Shown here piece after piece: positions 55,955 through 64,000 of a DNA stretch of 64,000 nt (the first letter of the stretch is position 1; each line of letters begins with the position of its first letter). The translations under genes and the position numbers were made by a program. Origin of the DNA: Psychrobacter sp. FDAARGOS_221. Its GTDB lineage: Bacteria > Pseudomonadota > Gammaproteobacteria > Pseudomonadales > Moraxellaceae. The stretch covers positions 682,001-746,000 of the forward strand of contig NZ_NWFK02000001.1 in the NCBI RefSeq assembly GCF_002313155.2. Reading direction: 5' to 3'. Under the pieces are notes generated by a model. That model was not told the DNA's origin. It made no database searches and saw nothing but the letters and a program-made list of their open reading frames with translations.

Positions 55955-57970
55955 ATGGCAAAATCCACTTTTATACCCGTTCCCTATTTCCAATTTGTTG
56001 AAGATGCCACGACCTATGACCTCACTCGCATCAACTACAAACCTGTGCCTAATGAAAAAATTCACTGGCACTGCCCATTTGTGGTGATTGATGCCACTTT
56101 GATTAATAAACCCTTTAAAGACATTGCCATCGCAGCGGCTGCACCTACGCCAGCTGATCAGTTGCAAAGCCCTGATGTTGTGCAAATTTCAGATATAGCT
56201 CAAACCGATAACCCAAATGCAGTCAGTTCTGACGCATCGCAGCCTGCTTCTGTAGAGTCTGCTGAGCAGCAAAGCCAAAGCTTGGATGGTTCGGAGTCGC
56301 AAGCTGAGATAGATCCAGAAGCCGCTGAAAAAGAAAAACAGCGGTTAGATTTTTTGGCACAACAAGAAGCGTTGCCCTACCCTGATGCAGACATGATTGC
56401 AGAAGATGGTAGCGAATCCAGTGCCAATCAAAACGTGGCCGCTAATCCTGAAGACGGCTTACAGCAGCAGTCAGATGTTGCCTCAAAAAATGGTGAAATA
56501 GCCGAGCCCCAACCAGTTGCAGCGCAAGATCCAGATGCAACCGTCGAAGTGGCTCAAGATGATAATCAAAATCAAAGCCACAATCAGGATGACGCTCAGA
56601 ATGAGATTCAACAACTAGAACTAGCACAAGATAAATCAGAGCAACAACCCGTTCAATCAGAGCTTGAGCAAGCCGCTGAACAAGCGCCACTTTCTACTAA
56701 CTTAGATTCTGACGCTTTGGACTCTGATAGTGAATCCAATACTGAACAATTAGAATTAGCTTCTGATGAACAAGATTTAGAGAGCATTGAGCAACAGCTA
56801 GACAAAGATCAAGAACAAGACGACGAAGATGAAGATGAAGACGAAAAACTGAGCGAAGAAGAAAAGGAAAAAAAGGAAAAAGAAGCCAAGCTTGAGTCTT
56901 ACAAACAATTTGTTGCTGAGCAAAAAAGCAAAGTTGATGTCGATTATCAAGGGATACGGGTAGATATCGAGGCCAACGCCTTACCTAGCCGCATGTATTT
57001 TATTATGAATGCGTTGTCTGCGATTATCGCCAGTTACGGCTTAGTGATTAACTCAGCGGCTGTGGTCATTGGCGCGATGTTAGTCGCCATGATGCTTGGG
57101 CCTATTAGTGGTGTGGCACTGGCCATTATTGACTATCGCATGCCCTTTTTACGTAAGTCGTTAGTGACGGTGCTTAGCGGCGGTGCCATGGTGGTATTGA
57201 TTGGTTTTGTGGTTGGTTTGACCCATCAAGACACTGCATTGAGCCAAGAAATATTATCGCGTACACAGCCGACTTCGATGGACTTAATGATTGCGCTAGC
57301 GGGTGGTACAGCCGGTGCTTACGCTATGATTTCTCCGCACTTATCTGTAGCTGTGGTCGGTGTTGCGGTTGCCACTGCCTTGGTGCCGCCTTTGGCAGCC
57401 AGTGGTATTTTGTTTGCCCATGGTGAAGGCTCATTAGGATTGGGTGCGCTGCTTTTGGCGATTACCAACATTATTGCCATTCAATTTACCAACGCCTTGG
57501 TGCTGTGGTTTACAGGCTTTCGCCGATTGGTGGAAGATGATTACAAATCCAACCCGATGATTACCTTTTTCCGCCGTAATGCAGTGCCATTATTACTGTT
57601 AACCGTCATTGGTGGTTACCTCAGTTATAACCTGCATAATATTACTAAGAAGCAGACCTTCGAAAATGAAGTAGAAGACAGTATCAGTCAATATTTTGCT
57701 GATAAAGGCAACACCATTACCTCCACGCAGTTCGTCAACCGCGAAGATCATCAAACAGTACGCGCTGTAATGCATGGTGAAACTGAGCCGACAGCGACCG
57801 ACGTTCAACAGATTGAAAATCAGGTCAATGAGCAAATACAGCAGCACTACCCTGACTATCAGCCGGTGCGCGTTCAGTTGCGCTATATGCCTGTTAAAGT
57901 GGTTGAATCTAGCCCAAATAATACCGATGAGATTAGCAAAACCGATGCAACCATCTTATCAACCGAGTAG
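55955..57970 (+). CDS. DUF389 membrane protein with long acidic cytoplasmic segment
   Basis: 671 residues. About 1-75 is a small folded N-terminal part. About 80-335 is a Gln/Asp/Glu/Ser-rich low-complexity segment, ending in a run of DEDEDEDE-type and then K/E residues. About 340-525 is the DUF389 membrane domain (MYFIMNALSAIIASYGLVINSAAVVIGAMLVAMMLGPI, LSVAVVGVAVATALVPPLAASGIL). About 550-640 is a periplasmic or cytoplasmic C-terminal domain. The family is of unknown function (TIGR00341-like). The acidic insertion is longer than the membrane domain itself. Confidence 0.85.
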   Translation: MAKSTFIPVPYFQFVEDATTYDLTRINYKPVPNEKIHWHCPFVVIDATLINKPFKDIAIAAAAPTPADQLQSPDVVQISDIAQTDNPNAVSSDASQPASVESAEQQSQSLDGSESQAEIDPEAAEKEKQRLDFLAQQEALPYPDADMIAEDGSESSANQNVAANPEDGLQQQSDVASKNGEIAEPQPVAAQDPDATVEVAQDDNQNQSHNQDDAQNEIQQLELAQDKSEQQPVQSELEQAAEQAPLSTNLDSDALDSDSESNTEQLELASDEQDLESIEQQLDKDQEQDDEDEDEDEKLSEEEKEKKEKEAKLESYKQFVAEQKSKVDVDYQGIRVDIEANALPSRMYFIMNALSAIIASYGLVINSAAVVIGAMLVAMMLGPISGVALAIIDYRMPFLRKSLVTVLSGGAMVVLIGFVVGLTHQDTALSQEILSRTQPTSMDLMIALAGGTAGAYAMISPHLSVAVVGVAVATALVPPLAASGILFAHGEGSLGLGALLLAITNIIAIQFTNALVLWFTGFRRLVEDDYKSNPMITFFRRNAVPLLLLTVIGGYLSYNLHNITKKQTFENEVEDSISQYFADKGNTITSTQFVNREDHQTVRAVMHGETEPTATDVQQIENQVNEQIQQHYPDYQPVRVQLRYMPVKVVESSPNNTDEISKTDATILSTE

Positions 57971-58257
57971 CGTTCTGTTAAACAACTGAGTCATTGCTGT
58001 GATTTAGTGAGACGTTTTTAAGACACCTGTTTTTATTAATATAAATTTGGTTATAAAACTCTACTGATTAAGACTGCCTACTGATATGACAACACTTGTG
58101 ATAATGGTCACAGTAGGCATTCATGTTTTAATCGTAAATATGCTAAACTTTGTCGCTAGCATTTTATGTTACCCAACAATCTTGCATCTAATTCTAATAT
58201 TTAATTTTATAAGTTTTTCATTCCCTTTCGCTTTTAGCCATTCTTTAAGGAGTTCAT

Positions 58258-60975
58258 GTGACTCAGTCTGCGCCTACATCTTCAACGCAAGTGCACCCAA
58301 ATTCTGATACGTTTTTAAGCACTGCTCAAATTCGTCAAGCTTTCATCGACTTTTTTGTCAGTAAGCAGCACACGCATGTGCCTTCATCTAGCTTGGTGCC
58401 TTACAACGACCCGACCTTACTATTTACCAATGCGGGTATGAACCAGTTCAAAGACTGCTTCTTAGGCATTGATAAACGTGACTACACTCGCGCCGTTACC
58501 TCACAAAAGTGTGTGCGTGCTGGAGGTAAACATAACGACTTAGACAATGTGGGTTATACCGCCCGTCACCATACCTTCTTTGAAATGCTCGGTAACTTCT
58601 CATTTGGTGATTACTTCAAAAAGTCAGCCATTAACTATGCGTGGGAATTCTTAACCTCAAAACAGTGGTTAGGTCTTGATGCCAATAGACTGTATGTCAC
58701 TATTTATGAGACTGATGATGAAGCGTTTGATATTTGGCATAAAGACGTTGGTCTAGCCGCTGATCGCATTATTCGTATTGGCGACAACAAAGGCGCACCG
58801 TATGTCTCTGATAACTTCTGGGCAATGGGTGACACTGGTCCTTGTGGTCCCTGTTCTGAAGTTTTCTTCGATCATGGTGACCATGTTGAAGGCGGCTTAC
58901 CTGGTACGCCAGAAGAAGATGGCGACCGCTATATTGAAGTATGGAACTGTGTATTTATGCAGTTTAACCGCCTACCTGATGGCACCATGGAGCCGCTACC
59001 TGCACCAAGCGTCGATACGGGTATGGGACTTGAGCGTATCAGTGCCATCTTGCAAGGTGTGCATAGCAACTACGAAATCGACTTATTTGTAAACCTTATT
59101 GATAGTGCTGCTAAGCTATTAGACATCCCTAACGAGGGTCAAGCGTCATTAAAAGTAATCGCTGACCACATCCGTGCGGTAAGCTTCTTAATCGCTGATG
59201 GTGTACTGCCAAGTAATGAAGGTCGTGGTTATGTATTGCGTCGTATCATTCGCCGCGCAGTACGTCATGGTAACAAGCTTGGCGCCACAGACAGCTTCTT
59301 CTACAAAATGGTCGCGCCTTTGGTTGCTGAAATGGGCGAAGCCTATCCACAGTTGGTTGAAAAACAAGCCTATATTGAATCAGCCATTGAAAAAGAAGAA
59401 GCACAGTTTGCTAAGACCCTGGCTCAAGGCCTACGCCTATTAGACAGTGAGCTTGAGAATTTAAAATCAGGTGATGTGTTATCAGGTGAAGCCGCGTTTA
59501 AACTATATGACACTTATGGCTTCCCAGTTGACTTAACCGCTGACATCACTCGTGAGCGTGGCATTAGCATTGACGAAGCCGGATTTGATGAGCAGATGAA
59601 TATTCAGCGTCAGCGTGCCCGTGATGCCGGTAAATTCGATGTCGACTACTCTGCTGCGATCAAAGTAGATACCCCAACAGAATTTGTGGGTTATGAACAA
59701 CTAGACGAGCAAGACGTCAATATCATTGGCTTATACCAAGATGGTAAAGAAGTCGAAGAACTAAATGAAGGCGATGAAGGTGTTATCGTCCTTGATCGCA
59801 CACCGTTTTATGCTGAAGGTGGTGGTCAAGTTGGCGAAATGGGTGAAATTCGCACCAGCTCTGGTGTATTTAATGTAGAAAACACCAAAAAATCAGGGCA
59901 AGCCATCATCCATCACGGTGTGGTCAATATGGGTAGCCTACAAAAGAGCCAAGTTGCTGAAGCACAAGTGGTATCAGCGATTCGTTCAGCCAGTGCGCGT
60001 AACCACTCAGCCACTCACTTATTACATGCTGCTCTACGTAAAGTACTGGGCGATAAAGTATCGCAAAAAGGTTCTTTGGTTAGCAGCGACGTACTGCGCT
60101 TTGACTTCTCGTATGATTCAGCAGTCAGCCAAAAAGACTTGATCGCTATTGAGCGCTTAGTAAATGAGCAAATTCAAGCCAACGTAGCCACTCAGATTGA
60201 GTTTATGAACATTGATGATGCCATGGCCAAAGGTGCTGCTGCCCTATTTGGTGAGAAATACGGCGAAACCGTCCGTGTTCTAACCATGGGTACCAATGAG
60301 ATTGAAGACGGCGTTGAAAAGCCTTTCTCAATCGAGCTTTGTGGTGGCTTGCACGTGAAGCGCACTGGTGACATTGGTCTATTCAAAATCACTTCTGAGT
60401 CAGGTATCGCTGCGGGGATTCGCCGTATCGAAGCCTTAACTGGTATGGGCGCCCTACGTTATGTGCAACAAGCCGACAGCCAATTAACCACTTTGGCCAA
60501 TCAGCTAAAAGCCAAACGTCCAGAAGTGGCTGAACGTGTTCAAACCATGGCGGACAAACAGCGTGAACTTGAAAAAGAAATTGAGCGCTTAAATCAAAAA
60601 ATCGCCAGTGCGCAAGCAGCGACTTTGGTCAATGATGTACGAACCATTGCTGACACTAAAGCGCTTATCGCAAAAGTTGCTGGTATTGATGGTAAAGCCA
60701 TGCGTGGTCTAATGGACGACATGAAGTCTAAGCTGCAAGATACGGTTATCGTGTTAATCGGTGAAAAAGGCGATCAACTGGCGCTTGCTGCATCAGTTAG
60801 CAAGTCACTTACGGGCAACATTAAGGCCGGTGATATCATTCGTCATCTAGCGAGTGAGCTTGATGGTAAAGGCGGTGGTAAGCCAGATTACGCTCAAGGC
60901 GGCGCACCAAATAGTGACAAGCTAGATGCTGTTATGAATCAATTACCACAGTGGCTTGAAGCGCAACTGGGATAG
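58258..60975 (+). CDS. alaS: Alanyl-tRNA synthetase
   Basis: 905 residues (E. coli 876). GTG start at 58258, fixed by AAGGAG 5 nt upstream; the nearby ATG is out of frame. Class II catalytic domain ([35 protein letters not shown]), editing domain with HSATHLL and [13 protein letters not shown] (zinc-binding His/Cys), and a C-terminal Ala domain ([16 protein letters not shown] near 885). The first ~20 residues are an extra Ser/Thr-rich N-terminus. It charges tRNA-Ala and clears Ser/Gly mischarging. It starts the alaS-lysC-csrA order. Confidence 0.98.
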   Translation: MTQSAPTSSTQVHPNSDTFLSTAQIRQAFIDFFVSKQHTHVPSSSLVPYNDPTLLFTNAGMNQFKDCFLGIDKRDYTRAVTSQKCVRAGGKHNDLDNVGYTARHHTFFEMLGNFSFGDYFKKSAINYAWEFLTSKQWLGLDANRLYVTIYETDDEAFDIWHKDVGLAADRIIRIGDNKGAPYVSDNFWAMGDTGPCGPCSEVFFDHGDHVEGGLPGTPEEDGDRYIEVWNCVFMQFNRLPDGTMEPLPAPSVDTGMGLERISAILQGVHSNYEIDLFVNLIDSAAKLLDIPNEGQASLKVIADHIRAVSFLIADGVLPSNEGRGYVLRRIIRRAVRHGNKLGATDSFFYKMVAPLVAEMGEAYPQLVEKQAYIESAIEKEEAQFAKTLAQGLRLLDSELENLKSGDVLSGEAAFKLYDTYGFPVDLTADITRERGISIDEAGFDEQMNIQRQRARDAGKFDVDYSAAIKVDTPTEFVGYEQLDEQDVNIIGLYQDGKEVEELNEGDEGVIVLDRTPFYAEGGGQVGEMGEIRTSSGVFNVENTKKSGQAIIHHGVVNMGSLQKSQVAEAQVVSAIRSASARNHSATHLLHAALRKVLGDKVSQKGSLVSSDVLRFDFSYDSAVSQKDLIAIERLVNEQIQANVATQIEFMNIDDAMAKGAAALFGEKYGETVRVLTMGTNEIEDGVEKPFSIELCGGLHVKRTGDIGLFKITSESGIAAGIRRIEALTGMGALRYVQQADSQLTTLANQLKAKRPEVAERVQTMADKQRELEKEIERLNQKIASAQAATLVNDVRTIADTKALIAKVAGIDGKAMRGLMDDMKSKLQDTVIVLIGEKGDQLALAASVSKSLTGNIKAGDIIRHLASELDGKGGGKPDYAQGGAPNSDKLDAVMNQLPQWLEAQLG

Positions 60976-61348
60976 CGTTTAGCAATAATTAAATGCATCC
61001 CCTGATACCTAACAGTCGCTGTATCGCAGCACTGTTAGGTTGCCGGTTAGGTTAATATTGCAATAAGTTTAGTCACTAATAACTATTTACCATCATTAAT
61101 TTTGCTGACATACTTTGCTGCATATAGCCGCTTGTGTTATAAAGTAAGTTTGATATTTGAAGGCAAAAGTTAATACTTCACTTCGGTTTATTGACCGAAC
61201 AACACATTAAGGGATTACCGTTTTTTATTATTATTTTATCTGGCTGCTTATATGGTGGGTGCGGATGTTGCCCATAATGTTGAGCAATATCTGAACAATA
61301 ATAGTAGAGATAATGGTGAAAACCAAACTGTAATAAAAAGGGTTTCAC
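60976..61348. other. alaS-lysC spacer
   Basis: 373 bp. A hairpin CCTAACAGT/ACTGTTAGG (61008-61016/61031-61039) with inner CGCTG/CAGC pairing follows alaS by about 33 bp but has no T run. No lysine-riboswitch-like structure was recognised before lysC. Confidence 0.45.
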
Positions 61349-62632
61349 ATGGCATTGATTGTACAAAAATATGGTGGTACGTCGATGGGCAGTATCGACC
61401 GTATCAAAAATGTTGCAAAACGGGTTAAACGCTGGCATGACCATGGGCATAAGGTCATTGTTGTTGTCTCAGCCATGAGCGGTGAAACAAACCGTTTAAT
61501 CGATCTAGCCAACCAGATTAGTAGTACACCTGACCCTCGCGAATACGACCAAATGGTCTCAACCGGTGAGCAGGTCTCTATTTCTTTATTATCAATGGCG
61601 TTGAAAGAGCTTGGTGTGGGCGCACGCTCTTTTACCGGTGGTCAAGTGGCCATTCAAACCAACGATAACCACAATAAAGCGCGTATTGAATCGATTGATG
61701 ATAAAAACATCAAGGCGCAACTTGATGCGGGTAATGTGGTAGTCGTTGCCGGTTTCCAAGGTGTTGATAAAGAAGGTAATATCACTACCCTAGGTCGTGG
61801 CGGTTCTGATACCACAGGGGTTGCGCTTGCTGCAGCACTTAATGCAGATGAGTGTCAGATTTATACTGACGTGGATGGCGTTTATACCACTGACCCACGT
61901 GTGACCTCAAAAGCACGTAAGTTAGATAAAATTACGTTTGAAGAAATGCTAGAAATGGCAAGTCTTGGGTCAAAAGTACTGCAAATTCGTGCCGTTGAAT
62001 TTGCAGGAAAATACCAAGTACCTTTAAGAGTACTGTCGAGCTTCGACGAAGGTCTTGATGGTAGCTTTGATGAAGAATTCCGCCAAACTGTTGGCACCCT
62101 GATTACAGTAGACGAAGGAGACGACATGGAACAGCCGGTCATTTCAGGCATTGCATTTAATAGAGACGAAGCGAAGATTGTAGTACGCGGTGTGCCTGAT
62201 CACCCTGGTGTTGCCTCTTCAATTTTGACCCCGATTAGTAATGCCAACATTGAAATCGATATGATTTTACAAAACCTATCTGATCAAGGGTTAACTGATT
62301 TTAGCTTCACAGTGAATCGCCCAGATTTTGAAAAAGCAATCAAAATCCTTGAAGGCAATAAGCAAGACATCGCTGCTAAAGAAATCCATGGTAATACCGA
62401 CGTGGTCAAAGTATCTTTGGTCGGTGTTGGTATGCGCTCTCACGCAGGTGTTGCTAGTAAAATGTTCCAAGTATTGGCTGAGAACAACATCAATATCCAA
62501 ATGATTTCTACCAGTGAAATTAAAATCTCAGTACTAATCAAAGAACAGCACTTAGAAAAAGCCGTTAAGTCACTACACACTGCATTCGGTTTAGACAGAA
62601 CCGATGGTGAAAGTAAGGTCGCAGGACTGTAA
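61349..62632 (+). CDS. lysC: Aspartate kinase
   Basis: 427 residues. N-terminal kinase: VQKYGGTSMGS (residues 5-15), VSAMSGETNRLIDLA, STGEQVSISLL, GRGGSDTTGVALAAAL. C-terminal pair of ACT domains (about 265-420, KIVVRGVPDHPGVASSILTPI and VSLVGVGMRSHAGVASKMFQVLAE) for feedback by Lys/Thr. This is the Ask_LysC group that may produce a beta subunit from an internal start: an ATG at 62126 (MEQPVISGIAFNR), preceded by AAGGAGACGAC, would give a 168-residue ACT-only product. Confidence 0.97.
   Translation: MALIVQKYGGTSMGSIDRIKNVAKRVKRWHDHGHKVIVVVSAMSGETNRLIDLANQISSTPDPREYDQMVSTGEQVSISLLSMALKELGVGARSFTGGQVAIQTNDNHNKARIESIDDKNIKAQLDAGNVVVVAGFQGVDKEGNITTLGRGGSDTTGVALAAALNADECQIYTDVDGVYTTDPRVTSKARKLDKITFEEMLEMASLGSKVLQIRAVEFAGKYQVPLRVLSSFDEGLDGSFDEEFRQTVGTLITVDEGDDMEQPVISGIAFNRDEAKIVVRGVPDHPGVASSILTPISNANIEIDMILQNLSDQGLTDFSFTVNRPDFEKAIKILEGNKQDIAAKEIHGNTDVVKVSLVGVGMRSHAGVASKMFQVLAENNINIQMISTSEIKISVLIKEQHLEKAVKSLHTAFGLDRTDGESKVAGL
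62126..62632 (+). CDS. possible internal-start beta subunit of aspartate kinase
   Basis: In-frame ATG at 62126 with AAGGAG (62115-62122 region, GAAGGAGACGAC) about 5-6 nt upstream. The product (168 residues) would consist of both ACT domains only, as in the known alpha2-beta2 aspartate kinases of other bacteria. This is seen as a strong ribosome site in the right place; expression is unproven. Confidence 0.45.
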   Translation: MEQPVISGIAFNRDEAKIVVRGVPDHPGVASSILTPISNANIEIDMILQNLSDQGLTDFSFTVNRPDFEKAIKILEGNKQDIAAKEIHGNTDVVKVSLVGVGMRSHAGVASKMFQVLAENNINIQMISTSEIKISVLIKEQHLEKAVKSLHTAFGLDRTDGESKVAGL

Positions 62633-63123
62633 GCCCTTATTATTTTGCATTAGTAACTTTATTATTCACTGTTATCAACACCCTGCTGTTGTTAATCGAT
62701 AGCAGGGTCGATTAAGTTTTGTTAAAAATAGTGAATGCTAATGACAGATTGACCTTAAAGCCTTATAATATCCTGTTCGATTGTGGCCTATCCTGATGTA
62801 TTTTAAGTTGTTTTCTTCTACTGCTATGCTAACTGATTGATTCAACTTAAGGGCAAATGCATCACACATAGTTATGCCAACCGCTTTACTTACTCAGCGC
62901 TTTACTTTACGCTTTGTTCAGAGCCCGTCTTACTAGCCTAGATATTTATTAGTAAAACGGTTGCTTTCGTAACATTTGTGCTTCAGTAATAAGTGAGCAG
63001 TAAACTGGCATTGGACTATAAAGGTCGCCTCTTTTACAGGGCAAACTTAATGGGCAACGTTATGAGTATTTTATTATTTGGCTTAAGCCAATTAACTTTT
63101 TTGCGACATAAGGAGTGTGACGC
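62633..63123. other. lysC-csrA spacer
   Basis: 491 bp. A hairpin ACCCTGCT/AGCAGGGT (62680-62687/62701-62708) shortly after lysC, followed by a weak T-rich stretch, is a possible lysC terminator. The rest must hold csrA promoters. No gene or RNA recognised. Confidence 0.45.
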
Positions 63124-63369
63124 ATGCTAATTTTAACCCGCCGTGTTGGCGAAACCTTAATGATTGGTGACGAAGTCAGCGTAACTGTACTGGGCGTGAA
63201 AGGCAACCAAGTACGTATTGGTGTTAATGCACCAAAAGATATCGCTGTTCACCGTGAAGAAATCTATCAGCGCATCCAGCATGAGCGTGCGATGCAATCA
63301 CAAATGCAACATCTAGAACAAGGTAACTTCCCTGCGTCATTTGACGATGATGATTTTTTTAATCGCTAG
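63124..63369 (+). CDS. csrA: Carbon storage regulator CsrA
   Basis: 81 residues. The core [52 protein letters not shown] is highly conserved, with the RNA-binding L4 and R44-region residues. It has a C-terminal extension of about 20 residues ([23 protein letters not shown]) compared with E. coli (61), as in other Moraxellaceae. It binds GGA motifs in mRNA leaders. AAGGAG lies 8 nt before ATG. Confidence 0.97.
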   Translation: MLILTRRVGETLMIGDEVSVTVLGVKGNQVRIGVNAPKDIAVHREEIYQRIQHERAMQSQMQHLEQGNFPASFDDDDFFNR

Positions 63370-63514
63370 GCCGATAATCCTTATTAATTAATTGATATCA
63401 CTTAATAAGCTCGATGACTTAATAGCTTTATATAAGACATATACTATATATAAGACTTAAGTCATCACCGGCTACGATACGAATTCTAATTTTACATTTG
63501 ATAATGAGGGCATT

Positions 63515-63889
63515 ATGGGTATCCGAGATTCTGACGTGTCTGCACTATTGAACGGGCTAAGTAAAAAAGCCATTGGTTTTAACGATGTAATCAACTTCAT
63601 TGATGATTTTTACCGCTATACACCGGTCAAATTCGTTAATGGTGATGCAGTTAATGAACCGGGTGAGAATGAAGGCAGTGCCAAAGTATTTGGCTTTGCC
63701 AAGCATCATCAGCTCAATCAGCTAGATACATTAGCATTATTTGGTGAGCACTATCATTCGGTATTAGCGACGCCTAATGGTACCGATCACGCCAATATCC
63801 GTAACTTTTTGCACTGGGGATGGCAAGCCTTTTTAATGGAGAAAAACCCATTAACGCCGCGTCCAAGTGTTGATGTCAAAAATATCTAG
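63515..63889 (+). CDS. HopJ-family protein
   Basis: 124 residues. The pattern FNDVINFIDDFYRYTPVKFVNGDAVNEPGENEGSAKVFGFAKHH...LDTLALFGEHYHSVLATPNGTDHANIRNFLHWGW matches the HopJ type III effector family. Despite the name, most members are chromosomal housekeeping-type proteins in bacteria without type III secretion, and their function is not known. AATGAGGG lies about 6-8 nt before ATG. It is followed by a strong terminator. Confidence 0.88.
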   Translation: MGIRDSDVSALLNGLSKKAIGFNDVINFIDDFYRYTPVKFVNGDAVNEPGENEGSAKVFGFAKHHQLNQLDTLALFGEHYHSVLATPNGTDHANIRNFLHWGWQAFLMEKNPLTPRPSVDVKNI

Positions 63890-63924
63890 TTATCGTTATT
63901 TAAATATAAAATAGCTATTTAAAT

Positions 63925-63956
63925 AAAAAAGACTAATCCATGGATTAGTCTTTTTT
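63925..63956. terminator. terminator downstream of the HopJ gene
   Basis: AAAAAAGACTAATCC and GGATTAGTCTTTTTT around a central AT, a nearly loop-free palindrome with T run on both strands. Confidence 0.88.
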
Positions 63957-64000
63957 TATGCCGTTTTAAATCAGATCAAACTAATGCTTTAATTTATCTT

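Noticed and set aside
58086..58307. A 73-codon frame upstream of and overlapping alaS
   Set aside because: It runs through the alaS ribosome site and start in another frame, and its hydrophobic, low-complexity translation reflects AT-rich intergenic DNA.
60976..61348. Lysine riboswitch upstream of lysC
   Set aside because: No extended multi-helix leader or T-loop/kink-turn signature of that class was recognised, and the only hairpin lies right behind alaS.

Overview
The window looks like a chromosomal segment of a member of the Moraxellaceae, most likely Psychrobacter. The reasons are the moderately AT-rich DNA, the alaS-lysC-csrA order, a fused MutT/thiamine-phosphate-synthase-like gene, a long GAPDH with an N-terminal extension, a small HemP gene under a Fur box, and a DUF6776 and a HopJ-family gene. 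This taxonomic call is inference from gene content; no marker was aligned.

Positions 1 to about 17725 are the left part of a Mu-like transposable prophage, lying inverted and cut off by the window start (tail genes, late tail region and the right phage end are outside). Read in phage order, i.e. from right to left, it holds: the phage left end with four transposase-binding-like sites (17549-17716), the LexA-type repressor on the + strand, a divergent operator region full of ACATGTATATA-like sites, ner, MuA-like transposase, a disputed interval (13668-14302), MuB-like ATPase, GemA (gp16), a Mor-family activator, small early/middle genes including an HU, a strong terminator, the lysis cluster (M15 endolysin, holin candidate, TraR/DksA zinc-finger protein), then head genes gp25-like, gp26-like, gp27, terminase large subunit gp28, portal gp29, MuF head protein with a nuclease-like C-terminus, protease/scaffold I/Z, major head protein T, gp35 and gp36.

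The most unusual object is at about 3043-3220, between the MuF gene and gene I. On the strand opposite to the late genes there is a near-consensus sigma70 promoter (TTGATA, 16 bp, TATAAT), then a ~140-nt RNA with tRNA-like parts: an 8-bp acceptor-like stem, a D-loop-like AATTCAGGTAGA, a perfect T-arm, a long hairpin where the anticodon arm would be, and a U-rich end that can pair with the hairpin's apical loop. Next to it, a ~22-nt element is shared almost exactly by the regions upstream of gene I and of the endolysin. This mirrors the Mu late promoters PI and Plys.

From 17744 onward the window is host chromosome. Minus-strand genes: an oversized MltD-like lytic transglycosylase with eight LysM repeats, a secreted NTF2-like protein, a CNNM/CBS membrane protein, ihfB, rpsA, cmk, tadA, ung, clpA (with an acidic insertion), clpS, a DUF6776 protein, argC, hemE, proB, obgE, gap, a lipocalin, mutT/thiE-like, tamB and tamA (with ~400 residues of low-complexity sequence after the signal peptide). 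Plus-strand genes: a small membrane protein, hemP, an LplT-like MFS transporter, a DUF389 protein with a long acidic segment, alaS, lysC, csrA and a HopJ-family gene. Most host genes look monocistronic or in pairs (cmk/rpsA, tamA/tamB), with several clear intrinsic terminators.
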